Source: Lentzea californiensis
Lineage (GTDB): Bacteria; Actinomycetota; Actinomycetes; Mycobacteriales; Pseudonocardiaceae
Direction: 5' to 3'
Assembly: GCF_024648825.1 (NCBI RefSeq)
Contig: NZ_JANBBE010000004.1
Span: forward strand, 434,001 to 498,000
DNA: 64,000 nucleotides
Shown: one piece after another, positions 57,377 through 64,000 of the stretch
Layout: the number at the start of each line of letters is the position of its first letter
Numbering within the stretch: the stretch's first letter is position 1
Notes under the pieces: generated by a model
Databases searched by the model: none
Told to the model about the DNA's origin: nothing
Seen by the model: only the letters and a program-made list of their open reading frames with translations
Position numbers and translations under genes: made by a program

Positions 57377-58291
57377 GTGGACAACCTTGTTGAGGCCAAG
57401 GCTCTGACCAAGCACTTCGGGTCGTTCGAGGCCGTGCGCGGCATCGACGTCGAGGTGCGGCGGGGGGAGGCGTTCGGGTTCCTCGGGCCCAACGGGGCCG
57501 GGAAGTCGTCGACCATGCGGATGATCTCGTGCGTGTCGGGGCGGACCGGTGGCGAGCTGAAGGTGCTCGGGATGGATCCGGGGACCGAGGGGCCCAAGAT
57601 CCGGGCCCGGCTCGGGGTGGTGCCGCAGCTCGACAACCTGGACACGGAGCTGACGGTCCGGCAGAACCTGCAGACCTACGGGCGGTACTTCGGCATGTCG
57701 CGGCAGAAGTGCCGGGCCAAAGCGGAAGAGCTGCTGGAGTTCGCTCACCTGACGGACAGGGCGGACCACGAGGTCGAGCCGCTCAGCGGTGGGATGAAGA
57801 GAAGGCTCACGATCGCGCGGTCGTTGGTGAACGACCCGGAGTTGCTCCTGCTCGACGAGCCGACCACCGGGTTGGACCCGCAGGCGCGGCATCTCTTGTG
57901 GGACAGGCTGTTCCGGCTGAAGCAGGACGGCGTCACGCTCATCATCACCACCCACTACATGGACGAGGCCGAGCAGCTGTGCGACCGGCTCGTGGTGATG
58001 GACGGCGGGCGGATCGCGGCCGAGGGGTCGCCCAGCGAGCTGATCAACCGGTACTCCACCAGGGAGGTGCTGGAGCTGCGGTTCCAGCCCGGCGCGCAGA
58101 AGCCCGACCTGGAGAGGTTCGCCGACCGGGTCGAGGTGCTGCCGGACCGGTTGCTGCTCTACACGCAGGACGGGGAAGCGACGCTGCAGAGAGTCCACGA
58201 GCACGGGGTGCAGCCGGTGCAGAGCCTGGTGCGGCGCAGTTCGCTGGAGGACGTGTTCCTGCGGCTCACCGGCCGGACGTTGGTGGACTGA
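57377..58291 (+). CDS. ABC exporter ATP-binding protein (NodI/DrrA-type)
   Basis: The 304-residue ATPase powers an exporter with the two permeases that follow. Walker A is GPNGAGKSS, the signature is LSGGMKRR, Walker B is LLLLDEPTTG, and the switch histidine lies in IITTHYMDEAEQ. The C-terminal domain beyond 215 is typical of the NodI/DrrA group, which exports lipids, glycolipids or drugs. The GTG at 57377 fits the leaderless promoter. The stop overlaps the first permease start by one base (TGATG). Confidence 0.93.
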   Translation: MDNLVEAKALTKHFGSFEAVRGIDVEVRRGEAFGFLGPNGAGKSSTMRMISCVSGRTGGELKVLGMDPGTEGPKIRARLGVVPQLDNLDTELTVRQNLQTYGRYFGMSRQKCRAKAEELLEFAHLTDRADHEVEPLSGGMKRRLTIARSLVNDPELLLLDEPTTGLDPQARHLLWDRLFRLKQDGVTLIITTHYMDEAEQLCDRLVVMDGGRIAAEGSPSELINRYSTREVLELRFQPGAQKPDLERFADRVEVLPDRLLLYTQDGEATLQRVHEHGVQPVQSLVRRSSLEDVFLRLTGRTLVD

Positions 58292-59064
58292 TGCAGACGC
58301 TGAGGGCTTCCTGGTTCGGGTTCGAGAAGCACTGGACGTGGTACCGGCGCAACTGGCGGGCCACGGTGGTGTCGAGCTTCCTGACGCCCGTGTTGTTCCT
58401 GCTGGCGCTCGGGCTCGGGTTCGGGTCGCAGGTGCAGTCGACGGCGTTGATCGGCGGGGTGCCGTACCTGGAGTACCTCGCGCCCGCGCTGGTCGTCGTC
58501 ACGGCGCTGCAGGGTGCGACGTTCGAGTCGACTTACGCGATCATGTCGGCATTCCTGTGGCAGAAGACGTACGTCGGGATGGTGGCCACGCCGATCACCC
58601 CGGCGCAGGTGCTCTACGGGCAGATGTTGTGGATCGGCTCGCAGATGTTCGTGCGGTCCGCCGTGTTCGTGGGCATCGCGGTCGTGCTCGGTGCGGCGGC
58701 GGGACCCGGCATTCTCGTCGCGATCCCGGTCGCGACGGTGGCGGCGCTGGCGTTCAGCGCGCCGTTGGTCGCCTACAGCGCGACGTTGGACAAGCCGGAC
58801 GGGTTCACGACCATCTTCCGGTTCGTGATGATGCCGATGACGCTGTTCACCGGTGCCTTCTTCCCGGTCAGCCAGCTGCCGGACTGGTTGCTGCCGCTGG
58901 TGTGGCTGACGCCCGCGTGGCACGGCATCGAGCTCGCCAGAGGCGCGACGTTCGGCACTGTCGGCCTCTTACCGGCCTTGGGACATCTCGTGTACCTCGT
59001 GGCGCTGACGGCCGCGGGCATCGCGCTCGGCGTGAAGTTCTTCCACCGGAGGCTGGCGGTATGA
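58291..59064 (+). CDS. ABC-2 type exporter permease, subunit 1
   Basis: The 257-residue membrane protein has an N-terminal cytoplasmic stretch and six likely helices, as in the NodJ/DrrB group. Segments include VVSSFLTPVLFLLALGLGFG, MPMTLFTGAFFPVSQLP and PAWHGIELARG, the last near the conserved C-terminal helices. It overlaps the ATPase gene by one base and the second permease by four (ATGA). Together the two permeases probably form a heterodimer. Confidence 0.92.
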   Translation: MQTLRASWFGFEKHWTWYRRNWRATVVSSFLTPVLFLLALGLGFGSQVQSTALIGGVPYLEYLAPALVVVTALQGATFESTYAIMSAFLWQKTYVGMVATPITPAQVLYGQMLWIGSQMFVRSAVFVGIAVVLGAAAGPGILVAIPVATVAALAFSAPLVAYSATLDKPDGFTTIFRFVMMPMTLFTGAFFPVSQLPDWLLPLVWLTPAWHGIELARGATFGTVGLLPALGHLVYLVALTAAGIALGVKFFHRRLAV

Positions 59065-59903
59065 CGCAGACCCTCGATCGCGAGAAGGCCGTGCCCGCCA
59101 GCGTGGGGCTGCTGTGGCGCGTGATTCCGCCGGGGCTGTACGGCGGCAAGGCGAGCATGCTCGTCGAACGCGCTGCGGTCGTGAACCGGCGCGCGTGGTT
59201 CGTGCTGGTCGGCGGGGCGTTCGAGCCCGTCCTGTTCCTGTGGTCGCTCGGGCTCGGGTTCGGGCAGATGGTGTCGGCGGTGGCCGGGCCGGACGGGCGG
59301 CCGATCAGCTACGCGGCGTTCGTGGCGCCCGCGTTGCTGGCGGCGAGCGCGATGAACGGGGCCGTGTACGACGCGACGTTCAACGTGTTCTTCAAGTTCA
59401 AGTACGTGAAGCTCTACGACGCGATGCTCACGACGCCGATGGGGCCGATGGACATCGCGATCGGCGAGATCGCCTGGGCGCTGCTCAGGGGCGGCCTGTA
59501 CTCGGCCGGGTTCCTCGCGGTCATGCTCGGGATGGGGCTGATCTTCTCGCCGTGGGCGTTGCTCGCGTTGCCGGCGGCGCTGCTGGTGGCGTTCGCGTTC
59601 GCGGCGGTGGGCATGGCGGCGACGACGTTCATGAGGTCGTGGCAGGACTTCGACCTCGTGCAGCTCGCGGTGCTGCCGCTGTTCCTGTTCTCGACGACCT
59701 TCTACCCGCTGTCGGTCTACCCGGGCTGGCTGCAGGCGGTGGTGACGTGGACGCCGCTCTATCACGCCATCGAGCTGATGCGGGGCCTCACGCTGGGCGT
59801 TGTCGGCTGGGGCATGCTCGGCCACGTCGCGTACTTCGCGGTCCTCGCGGCCGTGGGAACGGTGGTGGCGGCACGGCGATTGGGGAAGCTTTTGCTCGAC
59901 TGA
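59061..59903 (+). CDS. ABC-2 type exporter permease, subunit 2
   Basis: The 280-residue protein is a paralogue of the preceding permease with a longer N-terminus (to about residue 40). It has the same pattern: FEPVLFLWSLGLGFG, LPLFLFSTTFYPLSVYPGW and PLYHAIELMRGLTLG. It closes the three-gene exporter operon. The exported compound is unknown, and no biosynthetic genes are beside it. Confidence 0.92.
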   Translation: MTQTLDREKAVPASVGLLWRVIPPGLYGGKASMLVERAAVVNRRAWFVLVGGAFEPVLFLWSLGLGFGQMVSAVAGPDGRPISYAAFVAPALLAASAMNGAVYDATFNVFFKFKYVKLYDAMLTTPMGPMDIAIGEIAWALLRGGLYSAGFLAVMLGMGLIFSPWALLALPAALLVAFAFAAVGMAATTFMRSWQDFDLVQLAVLPLFLFSTTFYPLSVYPGWLQAVVTWTPLYHAIELMRGLTLGVVGWGMLGHVAYFAVLAAVGTVVAARRLGKLLLD

Positions 59904-59936
59904 ACCCGCGATTCGGCTGGCGCCCGCGGGGGCCGT

Positions 59937-59942
59937 TACTCT
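59937..59942 (+). promoter_or_regulatory. -10 box of the radical SAM gene (leaderless)
   Basis: TACTCT is six bases before the GTG at 59949 and there is no ribosome-binding site, so the transcript probably begins at the start codon. Confidence 0.5.
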
Positions 59943-59948
59943 GGTCGT

Positions 59949-61910
59949 GTGAGTGCCGAGTCTGTTTTCCCCAGGTTGGAGCCCCTGCTGCCGCGGATCT
60001 CCAAGCCGGTGCAGTACGTCGGCGGCGAGCTCAACGCGACCGTCAAGGACTGGGACGAGGCGTCCGTGCGCTGGGCGTTGATGTACCCCGACGCGTACGA
60101 GGTGGGCCTGCCCAACCAGGGCGTCATGATCCTCTACGAGATCCTCAACGAGCTGCCGGACGTGCTCGCCGAGCGCACGTACGCCGTGTGGCCGGACCTC
60201 GAGGCCCTCATGCGGGAGCACGACGTCCCCCAGTTCACGGTCGACGGGCACCGCCCGGTCAAGGCGTTCGACCTGATGGGCATCAGCTTCGCGACGGAGC
60301 TGGGCTACACGAACATGCTGACGGCGCTGGACCTCGCCGGCATCCCGCTGCACGCGAAGGACCGCACCGAGGCCGACCCGATCGTGGTCGCCGGCGGGCA
60401 CGCGGCGTTCAACCCCGAGCCGATCTCGGACTTCGTGGACGCGGCGGTGCTGGGCGACGGCGAAGAGGCCGTTCTCGAGATCACCGAGATCGTGAAGAAC
60501 TGGAAGGCCGAGGGCTCGCCCGGCGGCCGCGACGAGGTGCTGACGCGCCTCGCCGAGACCGGCGGCGTGTACGTCCCGCGCTTCTACGACGTGGAGTACC
60601 TGCCCGACGGCCGCATCCAGCGCGTCGTGCCGAACCGCGACCGGGTCCCGTACCGCGTCTTCAAGCGCACCACGATGGACCTGGACGCGTGGCCGTACCC
60701 GAAGCAGCCGCTGGTGCCGCTCGCCGAGAGCGTCCACGAGCGGATGAGCGTCGAGATCTTCCGCGGCTGCACGCGCGGCTGCCGCTTCTGCCAGGCGGGC
60801 ATGATCACCCGCCCGGTGCGCGAGCGGTCCATCGAGGGCATCGGCGCCATGGTCCAGAAGGGCCTGGCGGCGACCGGCTTCGAAGAGGTCGGCCTGCTGT
60901 CGCTGTCCAGCGCGGACCACAGCGAGATCGCCGAGATCACCAAGGGCCTCGCGGACCGTTACGAGGGCACGAACACGGGCCTGAGCCTGCCGAGCACCCG
61001 CGTCGACGCGTTCAACATCGACCTCGCGAACGAGCTGTCCCGCAACGGAAGGCGCTCGGGTCTCACCTTCGCGCCCGAGGGCGGCAGCGAGCGGATGCGC
61101 CGCGTCATCAACAAGATGGTGTCCGAAGAGGACCTCATCCGGACCGTGTCGGCCGCGTTCTCCAACGGCTGGCGGCAGGTGAAGCTCTACTTCATGTGCG
61201 GCCTCCCGACCGAGGAGGACGAGGACGTCCTGCAGATCGCGGAGATGGCGAAGAACGTCATCCGCGCGGGCCGGCAGGCGAGCGGCCGCAACGACGTCCG
61301 CTGCACCATCTCGATCGGCGGGTTCGTCCCCAAGCCGCACACGCCGTTCCAGTGGGCCGCGCAGTGCGCCCCGGACGTCGTCGACGACCGCCTGCGCAAG
61401 CTGCGGGAGGCCGTCAACAGCGACCGCAGCCTCGGCCGCAACATCGGCATGCGCTACCACGACGGCAAGCCGAGCCTCATCGAAGGCCTGCTCAGCCGGG
61501 GTGACCGCCGCATCGGCAAGGTCATCGAGGCCGTGTGGCGCGACGGCGGCCGGTTCGACGGCTGGAGCGAGCACTTCTCCTACGACCGCTGGACCACCAT
61601 GGCCGCGCGGGAGCTGGAACCGCTCGGCGTCGACCTCGCCTGGTACACCACCCGCGAGCGCGAGGAACTCGAGGTCCTGCCCTGGGACCACCTCGACTCG
61701 GGCCTCGACAAGGAGTGGCTCTGGGCCGACTGGCAGGACGCGCTCGACGAGCGCGAGCAGGACGACTGCCGCTGGACCCCGTGCTTCGACTGCGGTGTCT
61801 GCCCGGCGATGGGCACGGACATCGAGGTCGGCCCCACGGGCCGCAAGCTGCTGCCGATCTCCCCGGTCGGCGTCGGCTCACCGGTGAAGAACCCGTCGCT
61901 CACGCCGTGA
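59949..61910 (+). CDS. B12-binding domain/radical SAM protein, TIGR03960-like
   Basis: The 653-residue protein has an N-terminal cobalamin-binding-like Rossmann domain (about 70-180, with VAGGHAAFNPEPISDFVD). A radical SAM domain follows, whose cluster cysteines lie in RGCTRGCRFCQAG. The central TIM barrel continues with LTFAPEGGSERMRRVINKMV. The C-terminus carries CRWTPCFDCGVC, four cysteines that could bind a second cluster. The function of the family is unknown; in many bacteria it adjoins a TIGR03936 partner and RNase E/G, which are not seen here. The next gene overlaps its stop by four bases. Confidence 0.9.
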   Translation: MSAESVFPRLEPLLPRISKPVQYVGGELNATVKDWDEASVRWALMYPDAYEVGLPNQGVMILYEILNELPDVLAERTYAVWPDLEALMREHDVPQFTVDGHRPVKAFDLMGISFATELGYTNMLTALDLAGIPLHAKDRTEADPIVVAGGHAAFNPEPISDFVDAAVLGDGEEAVLEITEIVKNWKAEGSPGGRDEVLTRLAETGGVYVPRFYDVEYLPDGRIQRVVPNRDRVPYRVFKRTTMDLDAWPYPKQPLVPLAESVHERMSVEIFRGCTRGCRFCQAGMITRPVRERSIEGIGAMVQKGLAATGFEEVGLLSLSSADHSEIAEITKGLADRYEGTNTGLSLPSTRVDAFNIDLANELSRNGRRSGLTFAPEGGSERMRRVINKMVSEEDLIRTVSAAFSNGWRQVKLYFMCGLPTEEDEDVLQIAEMAKNVIRAGRQASGRNDVRCTISIGGFVPKPHTPFQWAAQCAPDVVDDRLRKLREAVNSDRSLGRNIGMRYHDGKPSLIEGLLSRGDRRIGKVIEAVWRDGGRFDGWSEHFSYDRWTTMAARELEPLGVDLAWYTTREREELEVLPWDHLDSGLDKEWLWADWQDALDEREQDDCRWTPCFDCGVCPAMGTDIEVGPTGRKLLPISPVGVGSPVKNPSLTP

Positions 61911-62350
61911 GCGACGCTGACGTCGTCGACCAGGTGCTCGGCCTCGTCCGGTCCCACGAGGACTGGACGAAGGCCGGCCTGGCCGGCGCCGTGCAGGACC
62001 TGGACCTGGGTGGCGTCACGTCGAGCGTCGACGAGGTCGAGGGCATGATCGTCTGGGAGCTCACGTTCGAACTGTGGGAGCTGGACCTCGACGACGAGGA
62101 ACACCGCGACTACGAGCAACTGGAAGCGCTGGCCCGGCCGCGGATGGACGCGTTGCGCGAGTTGTTCGAGCACCGTGCGGAGGGCTGGCGGCCGGGCGCG
62201 ATCTCCGTCGCCGAACTCGACGAGTGGTACCCGTACGGCTACGTCGCGGGCTGGCACACCGCGGCACGGTCGGTGCAGATCGGGTGCACGGTCCAGGACA
62301 ACGGGTTACCGCTGATGGTCCAGCTCAGGGCCTACGACGTCACAGCGTGA
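61907..62350 (+). CDS. Acidic hypothetical protein coupled to the radical SAM gene
   Basis: The 147-residue protein starts MSDADVVDQVLGLVRSHEDW at a GTG overlapping the radical SAM stop (GTGA), so translation is coupled. It is acidic, with a Glu/Asp-rich centre (ELWELDLDDEEHRDYEQLEA) and a beta-rich C-terminus (YPYGYVAGWHTAARSVQIGC). No export signal is present. It does not resemble the TIGR03936 protein that often follows this family. I do not recognise it, but the overlap makes a functional link to the radical SAM enzyme likely. Confidence 0.7.
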   Translation: MSDADVVDQVLGLVRSHEDWTKAGLAGAVQDLDLGGVTSSVDEVEGMIVWELTFELWELDLDDEEHRDYEQLEALARPRMDALRELFEHRAEGWRPGAISVAELDEWYPYGYVAGWHTAARSVQIGCTVQDNGLPLMVQLRAYDVTA

Positions 62351-62353
62351 CGG

Positions 62354-63784
62354 CTACTTCGTCACGGCGGCGCGTGCGTCCACGAGTCCGTGGCCGTAGA
62401 AGGAGTTGTACTCCGAATACCCGGTGCAGAACGCGTCCTGCACACCCGTCCCGTTCAGGTCGTAGTCGGCGGGGCAGGCCAGCGTCTGGGCCTGCGCGTT
62501 CAACATGCGCCCCAACGACACCGCGTCCGTCTCGGGACGCACCGACGCGATCAGCGCCGCCACCCCGGCCGCGTGCGGGGTCGCCATCGACGTGCCGCAC
62601 GAGTAGTCGTAGCCGGACGGCACGGTCGAGAGCACGCACCCGTTCGGCGTGCGCGAGTCGCCACCCGGCGCCGTCACGTCGATCGCACCCAGCCCGTACG
62701 AGCTGTACCCGGCCTTGGTCTTGGTCGAGTCGACCGCCGACACGCCCACGACGTTCTTGAGCTGCGCCGGGAGCACCACGCACGTCGAGTCGACCGGCCG
62801 CGTCTGCGCGTCGCCGTTCGTCGGCGACATCGAGTCGCGCCCCGGCCGGGACAGGTCGGCGGCGGCGTTACCGGCGGCGGCGACGGTCAGCACGTTGCGT
62901 GAGGTCGCGTAGTCCACGGCACGGCGCACGGCCTCGTAGACGATGCGCTGACCTGGCTCGTTCTGGCACGTGAACAGGTACGGGTCGATGAAGTAGCTGT
63001 TGTTGGTGATCGTCATCTGCTGCGCGGCGGCCCACATGAAGCCGCACACCGCGTACTCGGGGTAGATGAAGCCCTCGTCGTCCACGACCTTCACGGACGC
63101 GATGCGGACGCCCGGCGCGACGCCCGTGGTCCCGCGGCCGTCGTCCGCGGCGGCGATGGTGCCGGCGACGTGCGTGCCGTGGGGCGAGGTCGTCGGCGTC
63201 CACGCGGAGGGTGACGGGTCGGGCTTGCCGGTCAGGCACCCCGCGGACAGCTCAGGTGCGAGCGCGTCGACGAGGTCGGGGTGGCGGGCGTCGACGCCCG
63301 AGTCCAGCACGCCGACGACGACGGACTTGGAGCCCGTGGTGATCTCGTGCGCGGCCGGGGCGTTGATGAGATCCATGTCCCACTGCTCGGCCGAGCGCAC
63401 GCCCGAGGGCCGGAACAACTCCGTGTCGTCCTTCTTGCGCTTCGCGGACCGCTTGGCGATGCCCTCGGCCTGGGCGCTGTACGCGCGCCGCGGGCCGATC
63501 CGTTCGAGGAAACCGGGGTCGGGCGAGGTGGCCACCGCGACCGCGATCTGCGGGTAGTAGACGGTGCTCAGGCCGCACGCCTCGGTGATCTCGGAGTTCG
63601 CCGTCTCGGCGGGCGTGGCCTGCGGGAACACCACCAGATAGCGCAGCAGGGGACCGGGCTGGATGCAGGAGGGCGCCGCGGAGACCGGGTCCGGTTCCGC
63701 GCCTGCGGGCAGGGATGCCGCCAAGCACCCGGCCACGAGCAACGCGGTCATCGCCGCCGCTCGTGCGCGGTGTGGCAGAGGCAC
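62354..63784 (-). CDS. Secreted subtilisin-like serine protease (S8)
   Basis: The 476-residue exported protease has a Sec signal peptide (PHRARAAAMTALLVAGCLAA to AGA), a short inhibitor-like propeptide region and a subtilase domain. The triad is Asp161 (VLDSGVD), His202 (PHGTHVAG) and Ser399 (GTSMATPHAAG). Asn in AAAGN forms the oxyanion hole. I chose the GTG at 63784 because GGAGG lies five bases upstream and the protein then opens directly with a signal peptide; a TTG 22 codons earlier is frame-open but places polar residues first and covers the promoter. Paired cysteines near the C-terminus suggest disulfides. Confidence 0.88.
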   Translation of the reverse strand: MPLPHRARAAAMTALLVAGCLAASLPAGAEPDPVSAAPSCIQPGPLLRYLVVFPQATPAETANSEITEACGLSTVYYPQIAVAVATSPDPGFLERIGPRRAYSAQAEGIAKRSAKRKKDDTELFRPSGVRSAEQWDMDLINAPAAHEITTGSKSVVVGVLDSGVDARHPDLVDALAPELSAGCLTGKPDPSPSAWTPTTSPHGTHVAGTIAAADDGRGTTGVAPGVRIASVKVVDDEGFIYPEYAVCGFMWAAAQQMTITNNSYFIDPYLFTCQNEPGQRIVYEAVRRAVDYATSRNVLTVAAAGNAAADLSRPGRDSMSPTNGDAQTRPVDSTCVVLPAQLKNVVGVSAVDSTKTKAGYSSYGLGAIDVTAPGGDSRTPNGCVLSTVPSGYDYSCGTSMATPHAAGVAALIASVRPETDAVSLGRMLNAQAQTLACPADYDLNGTGVQDAFCTGYSEYNSFYGHGLVDARAAVTK

Positions 63785-63821
63785 CAGGGACCTCCAGTCG
63801 GCAGGGCGTCCAGTCAGCCGG

Positions 63822-63850
63822 ACCGTAGCCACGCGCAACGATCTAGACAA
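63822..63850 (-). promoter_or_regulatory. Promoter of the subtilase gene
   Basis: On the minus strand TTGTCT (63845-63850) and TACGGT (63822-63827) are 17 bases apart, matching actinobacterial -35 and -10 elements. Transcription would begin about 30 bases before the GTG start, leaving room for its ribosome-binding site. Confidence 0.6.
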
Positions 63851-63887
63851 GCTGAACGTTCTGAATCAGGTTCACGGTACCGTCCTC

Positions 63888-64000
63888 ATGGACGAACAGC
63901 CTGCGCCGATGGGACCGCTCACCCGTCGGAACACCACTCGGGGAGCACCGCTGAGCCGCAACCTGCCGAACAACCCCTCCGCCGTCGCGGTGCAGAAACT
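63888..64000 (+). CDS. 5' end of a gene running off the window (partial)
   Basis: An ATG at 63888 opens a frame of 37 codons that stays open to the window edge, beginning MDEQPAPMGPLTRRNTTRGA. The codons look like local coding DNA, and the gene is divergent from the subtilase. TACCGT at 63878-63883 could be its -10 box. There is no signal peptide in the visible part, and too little is present to name it. Confidence 0.5.
   Translation, partial: MDEQPAPMGPLTRRNTTRGAPLSRNLPNNPSAVAVQK

Overview
The window is high-GC, densely packed chromosomal DNA from an actinomycete, most likely of the order Pseudonocardiales (Lentzea, Saccharothrix or Amycolatopsis-like). The grounds are paired clpP1/clpP2 genes next to tig and clpX, a DUF3558-PPE-EspG type VII secretion group, frequent GTG/TTG starts, and many genes with a TANNNT box 6-8 bases before the start codon, as in leaderless transcripts. 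I found no tRNA, rRNA, CRISPR array or replication origin. The genus is an inference.

Layout. 0-2.6 kb: the end of a glycine-betaine type uptake operon, a 58-residue protein and a cytochrome P450 with conspicuous direct repeats upstream. 2.6-5.5 kb: two tandem secreted PKD-domain paralogues. 5.6-16 kb: a LacI-controlled glycan locus with a secreted GH18, GH38 alpha-mannosidase, GH5, two sugar ABC permeases and a lipoprotein binding protein. A TnpB (IS605 OrfB-type) element sits between this operon and the LacI operator and gene. 16-18.2 kb: a LysR regulator and a secreted protein. 18.4-22.9 kb: the proteostasis block tig, clpP1, clpP2, clpX with a ClgR-like site. 22.9-28.3 kb: a small alpha/beta hydrolase, three tandem cytoplasmic beta-lactamase-fold hydrolases and a Tat-exported esterase. 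28.3-36.9 kb: CaiB-type CoA transferase, fdhD, a CrtI-like oxidoreductase, two DNA-binding regulators, a DUF2238 membrane protein, a 52-residue protein and a molybdopterin oxidoreductase that would depend on FdhD.

37-41.4 kb: valS, folC and a DUF4233 gene. In many actinobacteria ndk follows directly; here ndk lies 14.6 kb away. Between them are an orphan EspC-like/DUF3558/PPE-like/EspG set (41.5-44.5 kb), a secreted protein, a PhoD phosphatase, an unknown protein, a 1799-residue amylopullulanase with two GH13 domains and paired operator-like palindromes, and a MarR-DHA2 drug-efflux pair with shared operators. 56.4-56.7 kb holds a 144-bp imperfect palindrome. 56.7-62.4 kb: GNAT acetyltransferase, a three-gene ABC exporter and a TIGR03960-like radical SAM protein. 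The window ends with a secreted subtilase and the start of one more gene.

The most coherent system is the 5.6-16 kb locus. Its enzyme set fits capture and breakdown of high-mannose N-glycans: GH18 release outside, ABC import, then GH38 and GH5 trimming inside. The TnpB insertion separates the operon from its apparent operator. All functions are read from motifs and context by eye; no database search was run.
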